A stretch of 64,000 nucleotides of DNA from Streptomyces sedi (lineage in GTDB: Bacteria; Actinomycetota; Actinomycetes; Streptomycetales; Streptomycetaceae), in the NCBI RefSeq assembly GCF_006335015.1, contig NZ_VDGT01000006.1, positions 186,001 through 250,000 on the forward strand, in the 5' to 3' direction. Position 1 is the stretch's first letter, and each line of letters opens with the position of its first letter. Positions 43,315 to 52,804 of this stretch are shown one piece after another. A program made the position numbers and the translations under genes. A model generated the notes under the pieces. The model was not told the DNA's origin. It saw only the letters and a list, made by a program, of their open reading frames with translations, and made no database searches.

Positions 43315-46173
43315 ATGAGGCTCAGGGGACTCGGGGGAGGGTGGTCCCGGCTCACCAGCCGCTCGCGGCCGTCGCGGGTGGCGTGGTTCGCGCGGACCGC
43401 GCGGTCGCGGGGCGGCCCGGCGCGGCACGCCAGGCGCCGCTCCCGGCGCGCCGTCGTCCTCGCGGCCGTACTGGCGCTGGGCGCCGGGCTGTTGGGGCAG
43501 GGCGCGGTCTCCGGGGGGGCGGGCGCGGTGACGCCACCGGTGACGATGACGGCCGAGGATCTGCCCACGTGGCAGACCAACGGCATCGTCCACGCCCTCG
43601 CGGAGGCGGACGGCGTGGTGTACGCGGGCGGGACCTTCTCCACGGTCCGCCCGCCCGGCGCCGAGTCCGGCACGGAGGAGCGGGACGCGGTCAACTTCGT
43701 GGCGCTGGACGCCGCGACGGGCGAGCCGGTGGCCGAGTGCGAGCTGGCGTTCACCGTCGGCTCGGGCAGCGCCTCGGTGCGGGCGCTGGCCGTCTCCCCC
43801 GACGGCTCCACCCTCTACGCGGGCGGCACCTTCGGCACGGTCGCCGGCTCGGGAGCCTCCAGCGTCGCCGCGTTCGAGCTCCCCGGGTGCGCGCGCAAGC
43901 CGTTCCCGGTCGCGGCCAACGGCATCGTGCGCGCGTTGGAGGCCACCGACGACACGGTCTATCTCGGCGGTGACTTCGGCCAGTTGAGCGGGCAGCCGCG
44001 CGCCAAGTTCGGCGCGGTCGACACCGAGGGGCGGGTGCTGGACTGGCGGGCCGACGCCGACGAGGCGGGCAAGGCCATCGCGGTCACGCCCGACGGCGAG
44101 CGGGTGATCGTCGGCGGGGACTTCTTCACGGTCAACGGCGCCGACTCGCACGCGCTGGCCGTGGTCGAGGCGGACTCGGGGGCGCTCGTGCGGGCCTACC
44201 CCGAGGGCTTCATCGACACCCGTTCCACCGTGCAGGACCTGGACGTCGACGCCACGGGCTTCTACACGGCCAACGAGGGCACCGGCGCGTTCGACGGCCG
44301 GATCGCGCTCGACCTGGACACGCTCGACGAGCGCTGGCGCGACACCTGCCTGGGCGCCACCCAGGCCGTCGCCGTCCACGACGAGGTGCTCTACAGCGGC
44401 CACCACGCGCACGACTGCTCCAGCATGGGCGAGTTCCCCAACCAGGAGCGGTACCACCTCTTCACGCAGGCCGTGGACGACCCGAAGTTGCTGGGCTGGT
44501 TCCCCAACACCAACGACGGCCTCGGCGAGCGGCTCGGCCCGCGGGTGCTGGCCGTCAGCACCGACCACCCCACGGACGAGCGGGACTTCCTGTGGGTCGG
44601 CGGCGGGTTCACCACGGTCAACGGGCAGCCGCAGTGGGGGCTGACGCGGTTCACCACCGAGCCGGACACCGGCTCCCCCACGGTCCCCGAGACCGCCGTC
44701 GCCTCGACGGAGGACGGCGTGGTGGAGCTGAGCTGGCGCGCCAGCGTCGACCTCGACGACTCGCTGCTGACGTACCGGGTCTACCGGGACGGCGCCTCGA
44801 CCCCGCTGCACACCCAGGACGCCGAGTCGGTGCCCTGGCGCCGGCCGCAGCTCCGGTACACCGACACCGACACCGCGCCGGGCGAGACCCACAGCTACCG
44901 GGTGACGGCCACCGACGGCGCGGGGAACGTCAGCGCCCTCTCCCCGCCGGTGACGGTCACCACGGCGGGCGGCGGCCAACCGTACGTGGACGCGGTACTG
45001 GCCGACGAGCCGCTGCTGTACTGGCGTTACGACGAGCCGGCGAACAACTTCGCTTCCGACACCTCGGGGAACGACTCGGGCGGCGTGCACCGCGGCGGCC
45101 CGCGGCGCGGGGTGACGCCCTCGGCGGTGCCGGGCCCCGGCGCGGCGGCCATCGGGTACGACGGCGTCGACGACTACACCTACGGCGACGTCCGTTACGG
45201 CGGGATGAGCGAGTTCACGCTGGAGACGTGGTTCTCCACGACGACGACCAGGGGCGGCAAGCTGATCGGCCTCGGCGACCGCACCCTCCAGCCCTCGGCC
45301 AACCGGGACAACAACATCTACCTGCTCGACGACGGCCGGGTCGCCTTCGGCGTCTACGACGGCAAGTACCACACGGTCACCAGCCGGGAGAAGTACAACG
45401 ACGGCGAGTGGCACCAGGTGGCCGCCTCCGTCGGCCCGGCCGGGATGCGGCTCTACGTGGACGGCGAGCAGGTCGCCTCCGACACCTCGATCACCGCGAG
45501 CCGCGAGGTCGACGGGTACTGGCGGACCGGCGGGGACAGCCTCAAGAGCTGGCCCGGCCGCCCCACCAGCGACTTCTACGAGGGCATGCTGGACGAGACG
45601 GCGGTCTACGCCCCGCAGTTGCCGGCGTCCAGGATCGCCGCCCACCACGAGGCGGCATCCGTGCCGACCGACACGGTCAGCCAGCTCACCCCGATCGCCG
45701 ACACCTATGTCAACGGCGCGGCCACCTCGACGAACTACGGCACCCACCAGCAGCTGGCGGTCCGCGGGACCTCGGCGTACGAGAGCTATCTCGCGTTCGC
45801 GCTGCCGGAGGCGCCGGCCGGCACGGTGCTCAAGGACGCGGCGCTGCGGGTGCGGGTCAGCGACGACGCGGCGGCGGGCTCCACCGACGACTTCGCGGTG
45901 CGGCCCCTCCTCGGGGAGTGGTCGGAGACGGAGACGACCTACGCCGACCGCCCGGAGTGGGGCGAGGAGCCGCTGGGCACGCTCTCCGCGCCGGAGGCCA
46001 CGGGCGGGAGTTACACGGCGCGGCTGGAGACGGCGGAGATAGCCGACGCGCTCGGCGGTGAGCTGGGCCTCGCGCTCACCGGCGACGGCGCCGACAGCCT
46101 GTGGCTGCGGGCCAGGGAGGCCGGGCAGGCCGCCGCCCGACCGCAGTTGCTGCTGACCTTCGGGGCGCCGTGA
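43315..46173 (+). CDS. large secreted protein: beta-propeller, FnIII, LamG-like and CBM96-like domains
   Basis: A 952-residue exported protein. A long Arg-rich n-region ends in RRSRRAVVLAAVLALGAGLL, a Sec or Tat signal. Order: propeller-like repeats (YAGGTFSTV, YAGGTFGTV, LGGDFGQL, VGGDFFTV, VGGGFTTV; about 65-455), fibronectin III (about 465-560), a LamG/concanavalin-like domain (about 565-780; FTLETWFST, GEWHQVAASVG), and a DNRLRE/CBM96-like C-terminus (ADTYVNGAATSTNYGT). No catalytic motif is seen. It may bind or shape the extracellular polysaccharide made by the flanking genes. ATG 43315 follows AGGGGAGG. Confidence 0.85.
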   Translation: MRLRGLGGGWSRLTSRSRPSRVAWFARTARSRGGPARHARRRSRRAVVLAAVLALGAGLLGQGAVSGGAGAVTPPVTMTAEDLPTWQTNGIVHALAEADGVVYAGGTFSTVRPPGAESGTEERDAVNFVALDAATGEPVAECELAFTVGSGSASVRALAVSPDGSTLYAGGTFGTVAGSGASSVAAFELPGCARKPFPVAANGIVRALEATDDTVYLGGDFGQLSGQPRAKFGAVDTEGRVLDWRADADEAGKAIAVTPDGERVIVGGDFFTVNGADSHALAVVEADSGALVRAYPEGFIDTRSTVQDLDVDATGFYTANEGTGAFDGRIALDLDTLDERWRDTCLGATQAVAVHDEVLYSGHHAHDCSSMGEFPNQERYHLFTQAVDDPKLLGWFPNTNDGLGERLGPRVLAVSTDHPTDERDFLWVGGGFTTVNGQPQWGLTRFTTEPDTGSPTVPETAVASTEDGVVELSWRASVDLDDSLLTYRVYRDGASTPLHTQDAESVPWRRPQLRYTDTDTAPGETHSYRVTATDGAGNVSALSPPVTVTTAGGGQPYVDAVLADEPLLYWRYDEPANNFASDTSGNDSGGVHRGGPRRGVTPSAVPGPGAAAIGYDGVDDYTYGDVRYGGMSEFTLETWFSTTTTRGGKLIGLGDRTLQPSANRDNNIYLLDDGRVAFGVYDGKYHTVTSREKYNDGEWHQVAASVGPAGMRLYVDGEQVASDTSITASREVDGYWRTGGDSLKSWPGRPTSDFYEGMLDETAVYAPQLPASRIAAHHEAASVPTDTVSQLTPIADTYVNGAATSTNYGTHQQLAVRGTSAYESYLAFALPEAPAGTVLKDAALRVRVSDDAAAGSTDDFAVRPLLGEWSETETTYADRPEWGEEPLGTLSAPEATGGSYTARLETAEIADALGGELGLALTGDGADSLWLRAREAGQAAARPQLLLTFGAP

Positions 46174-46688
46174 GGGGCGGCGGGCGCGGACGCGCCCTGC
46201 TTCCGGCGCTGGCGCTGCTGCTGACGGCGGGGCTCACCGCGTGCGGCGGCTCCTCGGACGACGAGGGGGCTTCCGCCTCGGGGGAAAGCGCGCCGCACGC
46301 GTTCTCGGACGCCCCGTCGGATCCGGCGGACTCCCCGGAGGGAGCGGGTGAGGACCCGGAGGGCGCGGGTGAGGAGTCGGAGGGGGCGGGCGAGCCGGTC
46401 GACGACGGGGTGCCCGAGGAGACCCTCACCGAGGAGGAGTTGGCGTCCTCGGACGACGAGTTCACCGAGGAGCAGCGGGAATTCCTGGTGGAGCGGGTGC
46501 CGACCGGGGTCGACCCCGGGGCGGTCCTCGACCAGGGCACGGCGGCCTGCGAACGGCTGGGCTATCTCTCCCGGCACGCCCCCGAGTCCATCGGGGAGGC
46601 GGTGGCCTCGGGCGAGATCCCCGAGGCGGAGGCGGCCGTGGGCCATCTCTGCCCGGAGTACGCCGAGTTGGTCTCCCCCGCCGACTGA
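46170..46688 (+). CDS. lipoprotein of unknown function
   Basis: 172 residues. GTG 46170 overlaps the previous stop. Signal LLPALALLLTAGLTAC with lipobox LTAC, then an acidic Ser/Glu/Gly linker with EGAGEDP-type repeats, then a helical C-terminal domain containing two Cys (ACERLGYL ... HLCPEY) that may form a disulfide. Coupled to the secreted propeller protein, so probably a cell-surface partner. Confidence 0.8.
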   Translation: MRGGGRGRALLPALALLLTAGLTACGGSSDDEGASASGESAPHAFSDAPSDPADSPEGAGEDPEGAGEESEGAGEPVDDGVPEETLTEEELASSDDEFTEEQREFLVERVPTGVDPGAVLDQGTAACERLGYLSRHAPESIGEAVASGEIPEAEAAVGHLCPEYAELVSPAD

Positions 46689-46764
46689 GCCGGAACGGGC
46701 CGTCCGGGTCCCCGTCCGCCCGCGCCGTGCCCCTCCACCCCGCAGCCGCGCCCGCGGCCCTGCC

Positions 46765-46824
46765 CGAAGCCGTGTCCGAAGCCCCGTCCAACACCGTGTC
46801 CGAAGTCGTGTCCGAAGTCGTGTC
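46765..46824 (+). repeat. five 12-bp tandem repeats upstream of GT2
   Basis: Units of CGAAGTCGTGTC type; the last two are identical and the first three diverged. The array ends five bases before the Shine-Dalgarno of the next gene, so copy-number change would alter the leader of the glycosyltransferase. Confidence 0.85.
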
Positions 46825-46836
46825 CGAAGGAGCAGC

Positions 46837-47670
46837 GTGTCCCGACTACCGATAGCCGTGGTGATCCCCACGAGGAACGAGGAGGCGAACATCGTCTCCA
46901 CGGTGCGTTCGGTCATCGCCCACTTCGCGGCCGTGGTCGTAGTGGACTCCGACAGCACCGACGCCACCCGCGAGTTGGCCAAGGCCGAGGGCGCCGAGGT
47001 CGTCGAGTACACGTGGGACGGCGGCTATCCGAAGAAGAAGCAGTGGTGTCTGGAGCGGGTCCGCACCGACCTCGACTGGGTGTTCTTCCTGGACGGCGAC
47101 GAGACGCCCAGCGGGGAGCTGCTGGCAGAGCTGCGGCGGATCTTCCTGGACGGCCGGCGGGTGCGGCCGGCCGCGTTCGACATCCCGCTGGGGTACTGGT
47201 TCGCCGGCCGCCGGCTGCGGCACGGCCACACCATCGTCAAGCGGGCGCTGGTGGACCGCACCAGGGCCCGGTTTCCCGAGCCGGACGACCTGGAGGCGCC
47301 CGGCATGGGCGAACAGGAGGGCCACTACCAGCCGTTGGCCTACCCCGCGTACCGGCTGCGGGCCACCATCGAGCACCGCGACCTGGACCCGGTGCGCACC
47401 TGGTTCGAGCGGCACAACCGGTACTCCGACTGGGAGGCGTGGCTGGAGCGTCGCCCCGAGGTGCGCGAGGGGATCAGGCGTGCCAAGACCCGCCAGGGCC
47501 AGCTCTTCCACCGGGCGCCGCTGAAGCCGCTGCTCTCCTTCGGCTACGCCTATGTCTACCGCCGCGGCTTCCTCGACGGGAGGGCCGGGCTCGACTACGC
47601 GCTGGCGATGAGCTTCTACCGCTGGCAGATCGGCCTCAAGGCCCGCGAACAGCCTCCGGCGGCTTCCTAA
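46837..47670 (+). CDS. family 2 glycosyltransferase (LpcC/KdtX-like)
   Basis: 277 residues. GT-A start IAVVIPTRNEEANIVSTVRS, DSDSTDATRELA, DxD equivalent FFLDGDETPS, then an extension with HRDLDPVRTWFERHNRYSDWEA that resembles lipopolysaccharide-core type GT2 enzymes. GTG 46837 has AAGGAG upstream. Membrane association is likely through the basic C-terminus. Probable role in building the polysaccharide repeat. Confidence 0.9.
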   Translation: MSRLPIAVVIPTRNEEANIVSTVRSVIAHFAAVVVVDSDSTDATRELAKAEGAEVVEYTWDGGYPKKKQWCLERVRTDLDWVFFLDGDETPSGELLAELRRIFLDGRRVRPAAFDIPLGYWFAGRRLRHGHTIVKRALVDRTRARFPEPDDLEAPGMGEQEGHYQPLAYPAYRLRATIEHRDLDPVRTWFERHNRYSDWEAWLERRPEVREGIRRAKTRQGQLFHRAPLKPLLSFGYAYVYRRGFLDGRAGLDYALAMSFYRWQIGLKAREQPPAAS

Positions 47671-47812
47671 GCCCGACAGTTCGCCGTTCGCGTCCCGCGC
47701 CGTCGTCGTCGCCGTCCGCGGAACGCGACCGGTCGCCCGCGCGGTCCCCGCGCCCCGGAGGGGCACACCGCCGTGCGAGCCCCCGGTCGGCGAGAGGGCC
47801 GGGGACACCCCG

Positions 47813-48964
47813 TCAGAGGGCGCGCCGGGTGGTCAGGACCTGGTGGTAGAGGGTGGTCAGGCGGTCGACGACGGCGTCGAGGGTGAACCGGTCGCGGACC
47901 AGGGTCCACGCCGCGCGGGAGGCGTGGTCGCGGGCGGGCGGGGCCAGGAGTTCCAGCACGGCGCGGCCGACGGCCGGTCCGTTGGGGCCCTCGGCGGCCG
48001 GCACGACCCGGCCGGCACCGGCCGCCGCCACGTCGGGCGCCAGCCCGTTGGTCGCGGTGACCACCACCGGCGTGCCCACGGACATCGCCTCCAGCACCGA
48101 CAGCGGGAACGCGTCCCGCGTCGACGGCAGGACCAGCGCGCTCGCGCCCCGCAGCGCCGCCAGCACCTCGGGACCGTCCAGCGCCCCCACCACGTCCAGC
48201 GCGTGGCGCACCCCCAACTCCTCGGCGAGCGCGACCGTTTCGGCCAGCGCCCCGGTGTCGGGCCCGGCCAGGGTGAAGCGCGCGTCCGGGTGGCGGGCCA
48301 GCACCGTGGGCATGGCACCCACGAAGTCACGCGGGCGTTTGCCCTCCTGGACCCGCGCCAGATAGAGCAGCCGGGGCGGACCGGCGGGCGCGGGGGCGCG
48401 TTCCCGCGCCGGTACGCCGTTGACCAGCCGGTGCGCCGGCGCGATCGGCGCGGGCGCCACCACGGCCGCCGTCTCGCGCCGTTCCCGCTCGGTGAGATGC
48501 AGCACGGCGTCCGCGCGGCGCAGCACGCGCCGCACGCCGAGCCCGTCGACGATCCGCGCGACGCGGTTCTCCGTCGGGTCGACCATGCCGTGGGTCTGCA
48601 GCACCAGCGGTGTGCCGGCGCGCAGCGCCAGCAGCGCCACCGGCAGCGTCACCAGGTCCCGCATCAGGTGGACGTGCACCACGTCCGCCGACCGCACATA
48701 CCCGAACGCCCTCGCCAGCAGCGCCGGCGAGGTGATCCCGCTGACCTCGAACCGGGGCAGCACGTGCCGCGCGCGGAAGAGCCGCACCCGCGCCCCCTCC
48801 ACGGAACGCGGCAGCGGCCCCGCGGGGAACTCGTCCCCGAGCGCCAGCAGCGTGGCGCTCTCCCCCCGTTCGGCGAGCCCCCGGCAGAGCCCGAGGGCCA
48901 CCCGGGTCGGCCCGCCGAACGCGTGGCTCGGGGTGTGCAGTGTCACCGCGTGCAGCACCCGCAC
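47813..48964 (-). CDS. family 4 glycosyltransferase
   Basis: 383-residue GT-B enzyme. N-terminal acceptor domain (HTPSHAFGGPTRVALGLCRGL), C-terminal nucleotide-sugar domain with LLYLARVQEGKRPRDFV and the EX7E-like stretch STRDAFPLSVLEAMSVGTPVV. GTG 48964, eight bases after the argS stop, so co-transcribed with argS although its function fits the polysaccharide locus. Confidence 0.9.
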   Translation of the reverse strand: MRVLHAVTLHTPSHAFGGPTRVALGLCRGLAERGESATLLALGDEFPAGPLPRSVEGARVRLFRARHVLPRFEVSGITSPALLARAFGYVRSADVVHVHLMRDLVTLPVALLALRAGTPLVLQTHGMVDPTENRVARIVDGLGVRRVLRRADAVLHLTERERRETAAVVAPAPIAPAHRLVNGVPARERAPAPAGPPRLLYLARVQEGKRPRDFVGAMPTVLARHPDARFTLAGPDTGALAETVALAEELGVRHALDVVGALDGPEVLAALRGASALVLPSTRDAFPLSVLEAMSVGTPVVVTATNGLAPDVAAAGAGRVVPAAEGPNGPAVGRAVLELLAPPARDHASRAAWTLVRDRFTLDAVVDRLTTLYHQVLTTRRAL

Positions 48965-48971
48965 CGTCGGC

Positions 48972-50759
48972 TCACATCCGGTCGGGCGCGGTGATGCCCA
49001 GCAGCTCCAGCCCCTGGGCGAGGGTGGCCCTGGTCAGCTCGCAGAGCGCGAGCCGGTTGGCGCGGACCTCGGGGGTCACGCCCTTCAGCACCGGGCAGGA
49101 CTCGTAGAACGTGGTGAACGCCTTCGCCAACGCGTACAGGTAGCTCGCGAGTTGGTGCGGCTCCAGGGTGTCGGCCACCTCGGTCAGCGCCCGCCCGAAA
49201 CCGTCGAGCGCCAGGCCCAGCGCGTGCTCCGCCGGCTCCAGCGCCAGCTCCGGCTGGAACGCGGCGTCCGCGCCCTCCGCCTCCGCGGCCCGCCGCAGGA
49301 TGGAGGCGATCCGGGTGTGGGTGTACTGGAGGTAGACGCCGGTCTGGCCGTTGAAGGACACCATCCGGGCGACGTCGAAGGAGTAGTCGCGGTTGCGCGA
49401 GGTGGACAGCTCCGCGTACTTGACCGCGCCGATGCTCGCCACGCGGGCGATCTCGGTCAGCTCCTCCTGGTCCAGCCCGGGGTCCTTCTCGGCGACGACG
49501 TTCCGCGCGGCGTTCCGCGCGTCGTCGAGCAGGTCGGCGAGGCGCACGGTGCCGCCGGCGCGGGTCTTGAACGGCTTGCCGTCGGGGCCGTTGATGGTGC
49601 CGTTGGCGGCGTGCACCGCCTCGACGGAGTCGGTCAGCCAGCCGGCCCTGCGGGCGGCCCGGAAGAGCATGTCGAAGTGCTGCGACTGCCGGCTGTCCAC
49701 GACGTAGATCAACCGGGTGCCGCCGTGGGTCTCGACGCTGTACCGGAGGGTGGCCAGGTCGGTCGCGGCGTAGCCGAAGCCGCCGTCCGACTTGCGGACC
49801 AGCATCGGCACCGGCTTGTCCTCGGGGCCCCTGATCTCGTCGAAGAAGATGACCTTGGCGCCCTCGCTGTCCTCCAGGATGCCCTTGGCGGCCAGCTCGT
49901 CGACCACGTCGTTGAGCCACGGGTTGTAGAACGACTCGCCGGCGGTGTCGTCCCTGGTCAGCAGCACGCCCAGCCGCTCGTAGACCTGCTGGAAGGCGGT
50001 CTCCGACTCGGCGACGATCTCCTTCCAGATGGCGACGGTCTCCGCGTCGCCGCCCTGGAGGGCGACGACCCGCCGCTGGGAGCGTTCCTTGAACTCCGGG
50101 TCGGCGTCGAACGCGGCGCGCGCGGTGCGGTACAGCTGGTCGAGCGCGGAGACCGCGCCGCCCGTGCCGGCCCGCACGACGTCCTCGTCCTTGCTGCGCC
50201 AGCTGGCCTCGGGGTGTTCGAGGATGTACTGGATCAGCATCCCGAACTGGGTGCCCCAGTCGCCGACGTGGTTCTGCCGGACGACGCGCGCGCCGAGGAA
50301 GCCGAGGACGCGGGTCAGGGCGTCGCCGATCAGCGTCGACCGCAGGTGGCCGACGTGCATCTCCTTGGCGACGTTGGGCCCGGAGTAGTCGATCACCGCG
50401 ACCTCGTCGGCCTGCGAGGCGGGCACCCCGAGCCGGGGTGCGGCCAGCCGGACGGAGAGACGTTCCAGCAGGGCCGCGTCGGTCAGGTCGATGTTGAGGA
50501 AGCCGGGCCCCGACACCTCGACGGAGGCCACGAACGGGGCGTTCTCCACCAGGTGGTCGCGGAGGGTGCCGGCCAGTTCGCGCGGGTTGCGGCCGAGGCG
50601 CTTGGCCATCGAGAGCGCCACGTTGGCCTGGAAGTCCGCGTGGTCGGACGGGCGGACGAGCGGGTCCGCCGAGGCCAGCTCGGCCGGCAGTGCCTGCTCC
50701 ATCGCCGCGGTCACCGCGGCGCCCACCTCGTCGGCCAACGGCCGTACCTGATCCACCAT
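48972..50759 (-). CDS. argS: arginyl-tRNA synthetase
   Basis: A 595-residue class I synthetase. N-terminal Arg-specific domain, HIGH motif as HVGH in NVAKEMHVGHLRS, and GKPFKTRAGGTVRLADLL in place of KMSKS, normal for ArgRS. The DALR anticodon-binding domain (YLQYTHTRIASILRRA ... FTTFYESCPVL) is complete. ATG 50759. It differs considerably from the Streptomyces housekeeping ArgRS as I remember it, so this may be a second copy. Downstream are a glycosyltransferase, upstream an acetyltransferase operon. Confidence 0.92.
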   Translation of the reverse strand: MVDQVRPLADEVGAAVTAAMEQALPAELASADPLVRPSDHADFQANVALSMAKRLGRNPRELAGTLRDHLVENAPFVASVEVSGPGFLNIDLTDAALLERLSVRLAAPRLGVPASQADEVAVIDYSGPNVAKEMHVGHLRSTLIGDALTRVLGFLGARVVRQNHVGDWGTQFGMLIQYILEHPEASWRSKDEDVVRAGTGGAVSALDQLYRTARAAFDADPEFKERSQRRVVALQGGDAETVAIWKEIVAESETAFQQVYERLGVLLTRDDTAGESFYNPWLNDVVDELAAKGILEDSEGAKVIFFDEIRGPEDKPVPMLVRKSDGGFGYAATDLATLRYSVETHGGTRLIYVVDSRQSQHFDMLFRAARRAGWLTDSVEAVHAANGTINGPDGKPFKTRAGGTVRLADLLDDARNAARNVVAEKDPGLDQEELTEIARVASIGAVKYAELSTSRNRDYSFDVARMVSFNGQTGVYLQYTHTRIASILRRAAEAEGADAAFQPELALEPAEHALGLALDGFGRALTEVADTLEPHQLASYLYALAKAFTTFYESCPVLKGVTPEVRANRLALCELTRATLAQGLELLGITAPDRM

Positions 50760-50880
50760 CTTCTGTGTACTTCTTCCCCGGGAGTCGAACCGCCTCATGG
50801 GCGCCTGTGCCGCTTCTAGCATGGCAGGCCCGGGGCACTGCCTCCGACCCAGTCGCCGCCCGGGCCGCCCGGCCCGGCGC

Positions 50881-51447
50881 TCAGCCGGCGTCCAGGGCGC
50901 GCTGCATCAGCAGGGTGTCGACCCAGCGGCCGTGCTTGCGGCCCACCCCGGTCAGCCGCCCGACGTCGCGAAACCCGTGCCGGCGGTGCAGCGCCGCCGA
51001 AGCCGGCGTCCCGACGTCCGCGATCACGGCCACCATCTGCCGGGCCCCGGCGTCGGCCGCCCGTGCCATGAGGGCGCGCAGCAGCACGCCGCCCAGCCCA
51101 CGGCCGGTGTGGCCGGGGGCGAGGAAGAGCGAGTCCTCGACGGTGTGCCGGTAGGCGGGCCTCGTCCGCCACGGCCCGGCGTACGCGTACCCGGTCACCG
51201 TGTCGCCCTCCTCCGCGACCAGGAACGGGAGGCCGCGCGCGGTGATCGCGCCGTGCCGCTCCCGCCACGCGTCGGCGTCGGGGACGACCTCCTCGAAAGT
51301 GATCGCGGTGTGCGTCACGTAGTGGGCGTAGATCTCGGCGACGGCGGTGAGGTCGGCGGCGGTGGCCGGCCGGACGGCGGCGGGCTCGTGCACGGCCGGC
51401 TTCTGACCGGTGCGCCGTCCGGGGTCCGGCGCCTCGTCCGCCGTCAC
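50881..51447 (-). CDS. GNAT acetyltransferase, phosphinothricin-acetyltransferase type
   Basis: 188-residue N-acetyltransferase: RPATAADLTAVAEIYAHYVTHTAITFEE, GYAYAGPWRTRPAYRHTVEDSLF and the acetyl-CoA loop GHTGRGLGGVLL, and VGRKHGRWVDTLLMQR at the end, all as in the Pat/Bar family. Substrates in this family include phosphinothricin and methionine sulfoximine, but many members are uncharacterised. GTG 51447 overlaps the TPR gene stop by four bases. Confidence 0.88.
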   Translation of the reverse strand: MTADEAPDPGRRTGQKPAVHEPAAVRPATAADLTAVAEIYAHYVTHTAITFEEVVPDADAWRERHGAITARGLPFLVAEEGDTVTGYAYAGPWRTRPAYRHTVEDSLFLAPGHTGRGLGGVLLRALMARAADAGARQMVAVIADVGTPASAALHRRHGFRDVGRLTGVGRKHGRWVDTLLMQRALDAG

Positions 51448-51962
51448 GGGGCGCTCCCCGGCCAGGTCTCGTCCAGGCGGTCGGCGTAGTAGGTGAGCGC
51501 GCGGCCGTAGTCGGTGACGGCGGGGTCGGCGCTGGTGTCGGCGAGGAGGTGGAGGAGGAGGCGGACGGCCTCCTGGTGTTCGCCCGTGTTGTGCAGCGCC
51601 ATCGCGAGGAACGCGCGCAGTCCGCCGTGGTCGGGGAACTCCGCGACGCCGCGCCGCAGCGTCTCCACCGCCTCCGGGTAGCGGCCCAGCGCGCGGTAGG
51701 TGGAGCCGAGGCCGAGCAGCGCGCCCTGGCGGTCGGCGGGTGGGAGGGCGGCCGGGTCGGCGAGCGCCGTCTCGTAGAAGGGGACGGCCGCGGCCTCCAG
51801 GCCGAGCGCGTCGTGGGTCCACGCGGTCTGGAAGGCGATCTCCGCGTCCTCGGGGAGTTCGGCGCTCAACGCCAGGAGCCCGGTCCTCGCCCGCTCGGCC
51901 TCACCGGAGCCGCGCAGCACGACCGCCGCCGCGAGCCGCCGGTCCCTGTCGTGGTGGGTCAT
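51444..51962 (-). CDS. TPR-repeat protein
   Basis: 172 residues of helical repeats (EIAFQTAWTHDALGLEAAAVPFYETALA; GLGSTYRALGRYPEAVETLRRGVAEFP; AMALHNTGEHQEAVRLLLHLLA), a tetratricopeptide scaffold. ATG 51962 overlaps the MOSC stop. Middle gene of a four-gene overlapping operon. Confidence 0.88.
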   Translation of the reverse strand: MTHHDRDRRLAAAVVLRGSGEAERARTGLLALSAELPEDAEIAFQTAWTHDALGLEAAAVPFYETALADPAALPPADRQGALLGLGSTYRALGRYPEAVETLRRGVAEFPDHGGLRAFLAMALHNTGEHQEAVRLLLHLLADTSADPAVTDYGRALTYYADRLDETWPGSAP

Positions 51963-52804
51963 CGGGCCATGGTGCCCGACGGGGCCCCGGCGTCCCGCAC
52001 GAGATCGGCGACGCGGTCGCCGACCGCCAGCGTGCCCGGCGTGAGGACGGCGAACTTGGCGCCGAAGACCACGCCGCCCGCCGGGTGACGGCGGTAGTCG
52101 GCGAGGGTGCGCAGCGGTTCGGGGCCGGCGCGGGTGCCGGTGCGCTGGTCGACGAGGGTGACGGCGCAGCGCACGGCGAGCTTGGCGAAGCCGAGGCGCG
52201 CGCCGCCGAGGGTCAGCGCGCGGTAGGCGTCCTCCTCGTGTGGCGCCTCGGTGTCGTCGAGCACCACGTTGGGGCGGAACCGGTCCATGGGCAGCGGGGG
52301 TTCGCCGCGGGCGGCGAGGCGCGCGTGGAACGCGTCCAGCGAGGCGCGGCCGACCAGCAGCACGGCGCAGCTGTCGGCGTAGCCGCTGGTGCCGGGGGTG
52401 AGTCCGTCGGTGGTCCGCCGGTGGTCGGGCGGGACGCGGACCAGCCGGCTGGGGCGGCCGAGGAGTGCGCCGAACCAGTCGGCGGCCTCCTCGCCCTGGT
52501 CGACTCCGGTGAACGGCTGCCCGAAGAGCGTCACGGGTCGGGCGGGGCGCGCGGTGTCCACGGGGAGCGTGAGCGGCGCGAACCCGGGCGCGGTCAGGGT
52601 GAGTCGGGCGCCGTCCTCGCTCATCGAGGGGCGGGCCAGGGCGAGTCGGGGGTCGGCGCGCTGGCTGCGGTGGGCGCCTTCGGCGTCGACGACCATGAAC
52701 GCGCGGTCGTGCGGCAGGCCGGCGGGCCCGAGGTGGGCGACCCGGTGGCGCACCCCGGCGCAGCCCTTGACCGGGTAGCTGATCAACTCGCCGATGTGCG
52801 CCAT
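51959..52804 (-). CDS. MOSC-domain protein (YcbX/mARC-like)
   Basis: 281 residues: MOSC N-terminal beta barrel (ELISYPVKGCAGVRH) and MOSC domain (FRPNVVLDD ... KLAVRCAVTLVDQRTG). The conserved Cys in VRCAVTLVD fits molybdenum-cofactor sulfur ligation, so it probably reduces N-hydroxylated compounds. No ferredoxin domain is fused. Its start lies within the end of the MFS gene (22-bp overlap). Confidence 0.88.
   Translation of the reverse strand: MAHIGELISYPVKGCAGVRHRVAHLGPAGLPHDRAFMVVDAEGAHRSQRADPRLALARPSMSEDGARLTLTAPGFAPLTLPVDTARPARPVTLFGQPFTGVDQGEEAADWFGALLGRPSRLVRVPPDHRRTTDGLTPGTSGYADSCAVLLVGRASLDAFHARLAARGEPPLPMDRFRPNVVLDDTEAPHEEDAYRALTLGGARLGFAKLAVRCAVTLVDQRTGTRAGPEPLRTLADYRRHPAGGVVFGAKFAVLTPGTLAVGDRVADLVRDAGAPSGTMAR

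Noticed and set aside
43210..45747. Minus-strand open frame of 845 codons over the secreted propeller protein
   Set aside because: Low-complexity Val/Gly/Arg shadow; the plus strand encodes a signal peptide and four recognisable domains.
48420..50819. Plus-strand open frame of about 800 codons over argS
   Set aside because: Antisense shadow; argS motifs are all on the minus strand.
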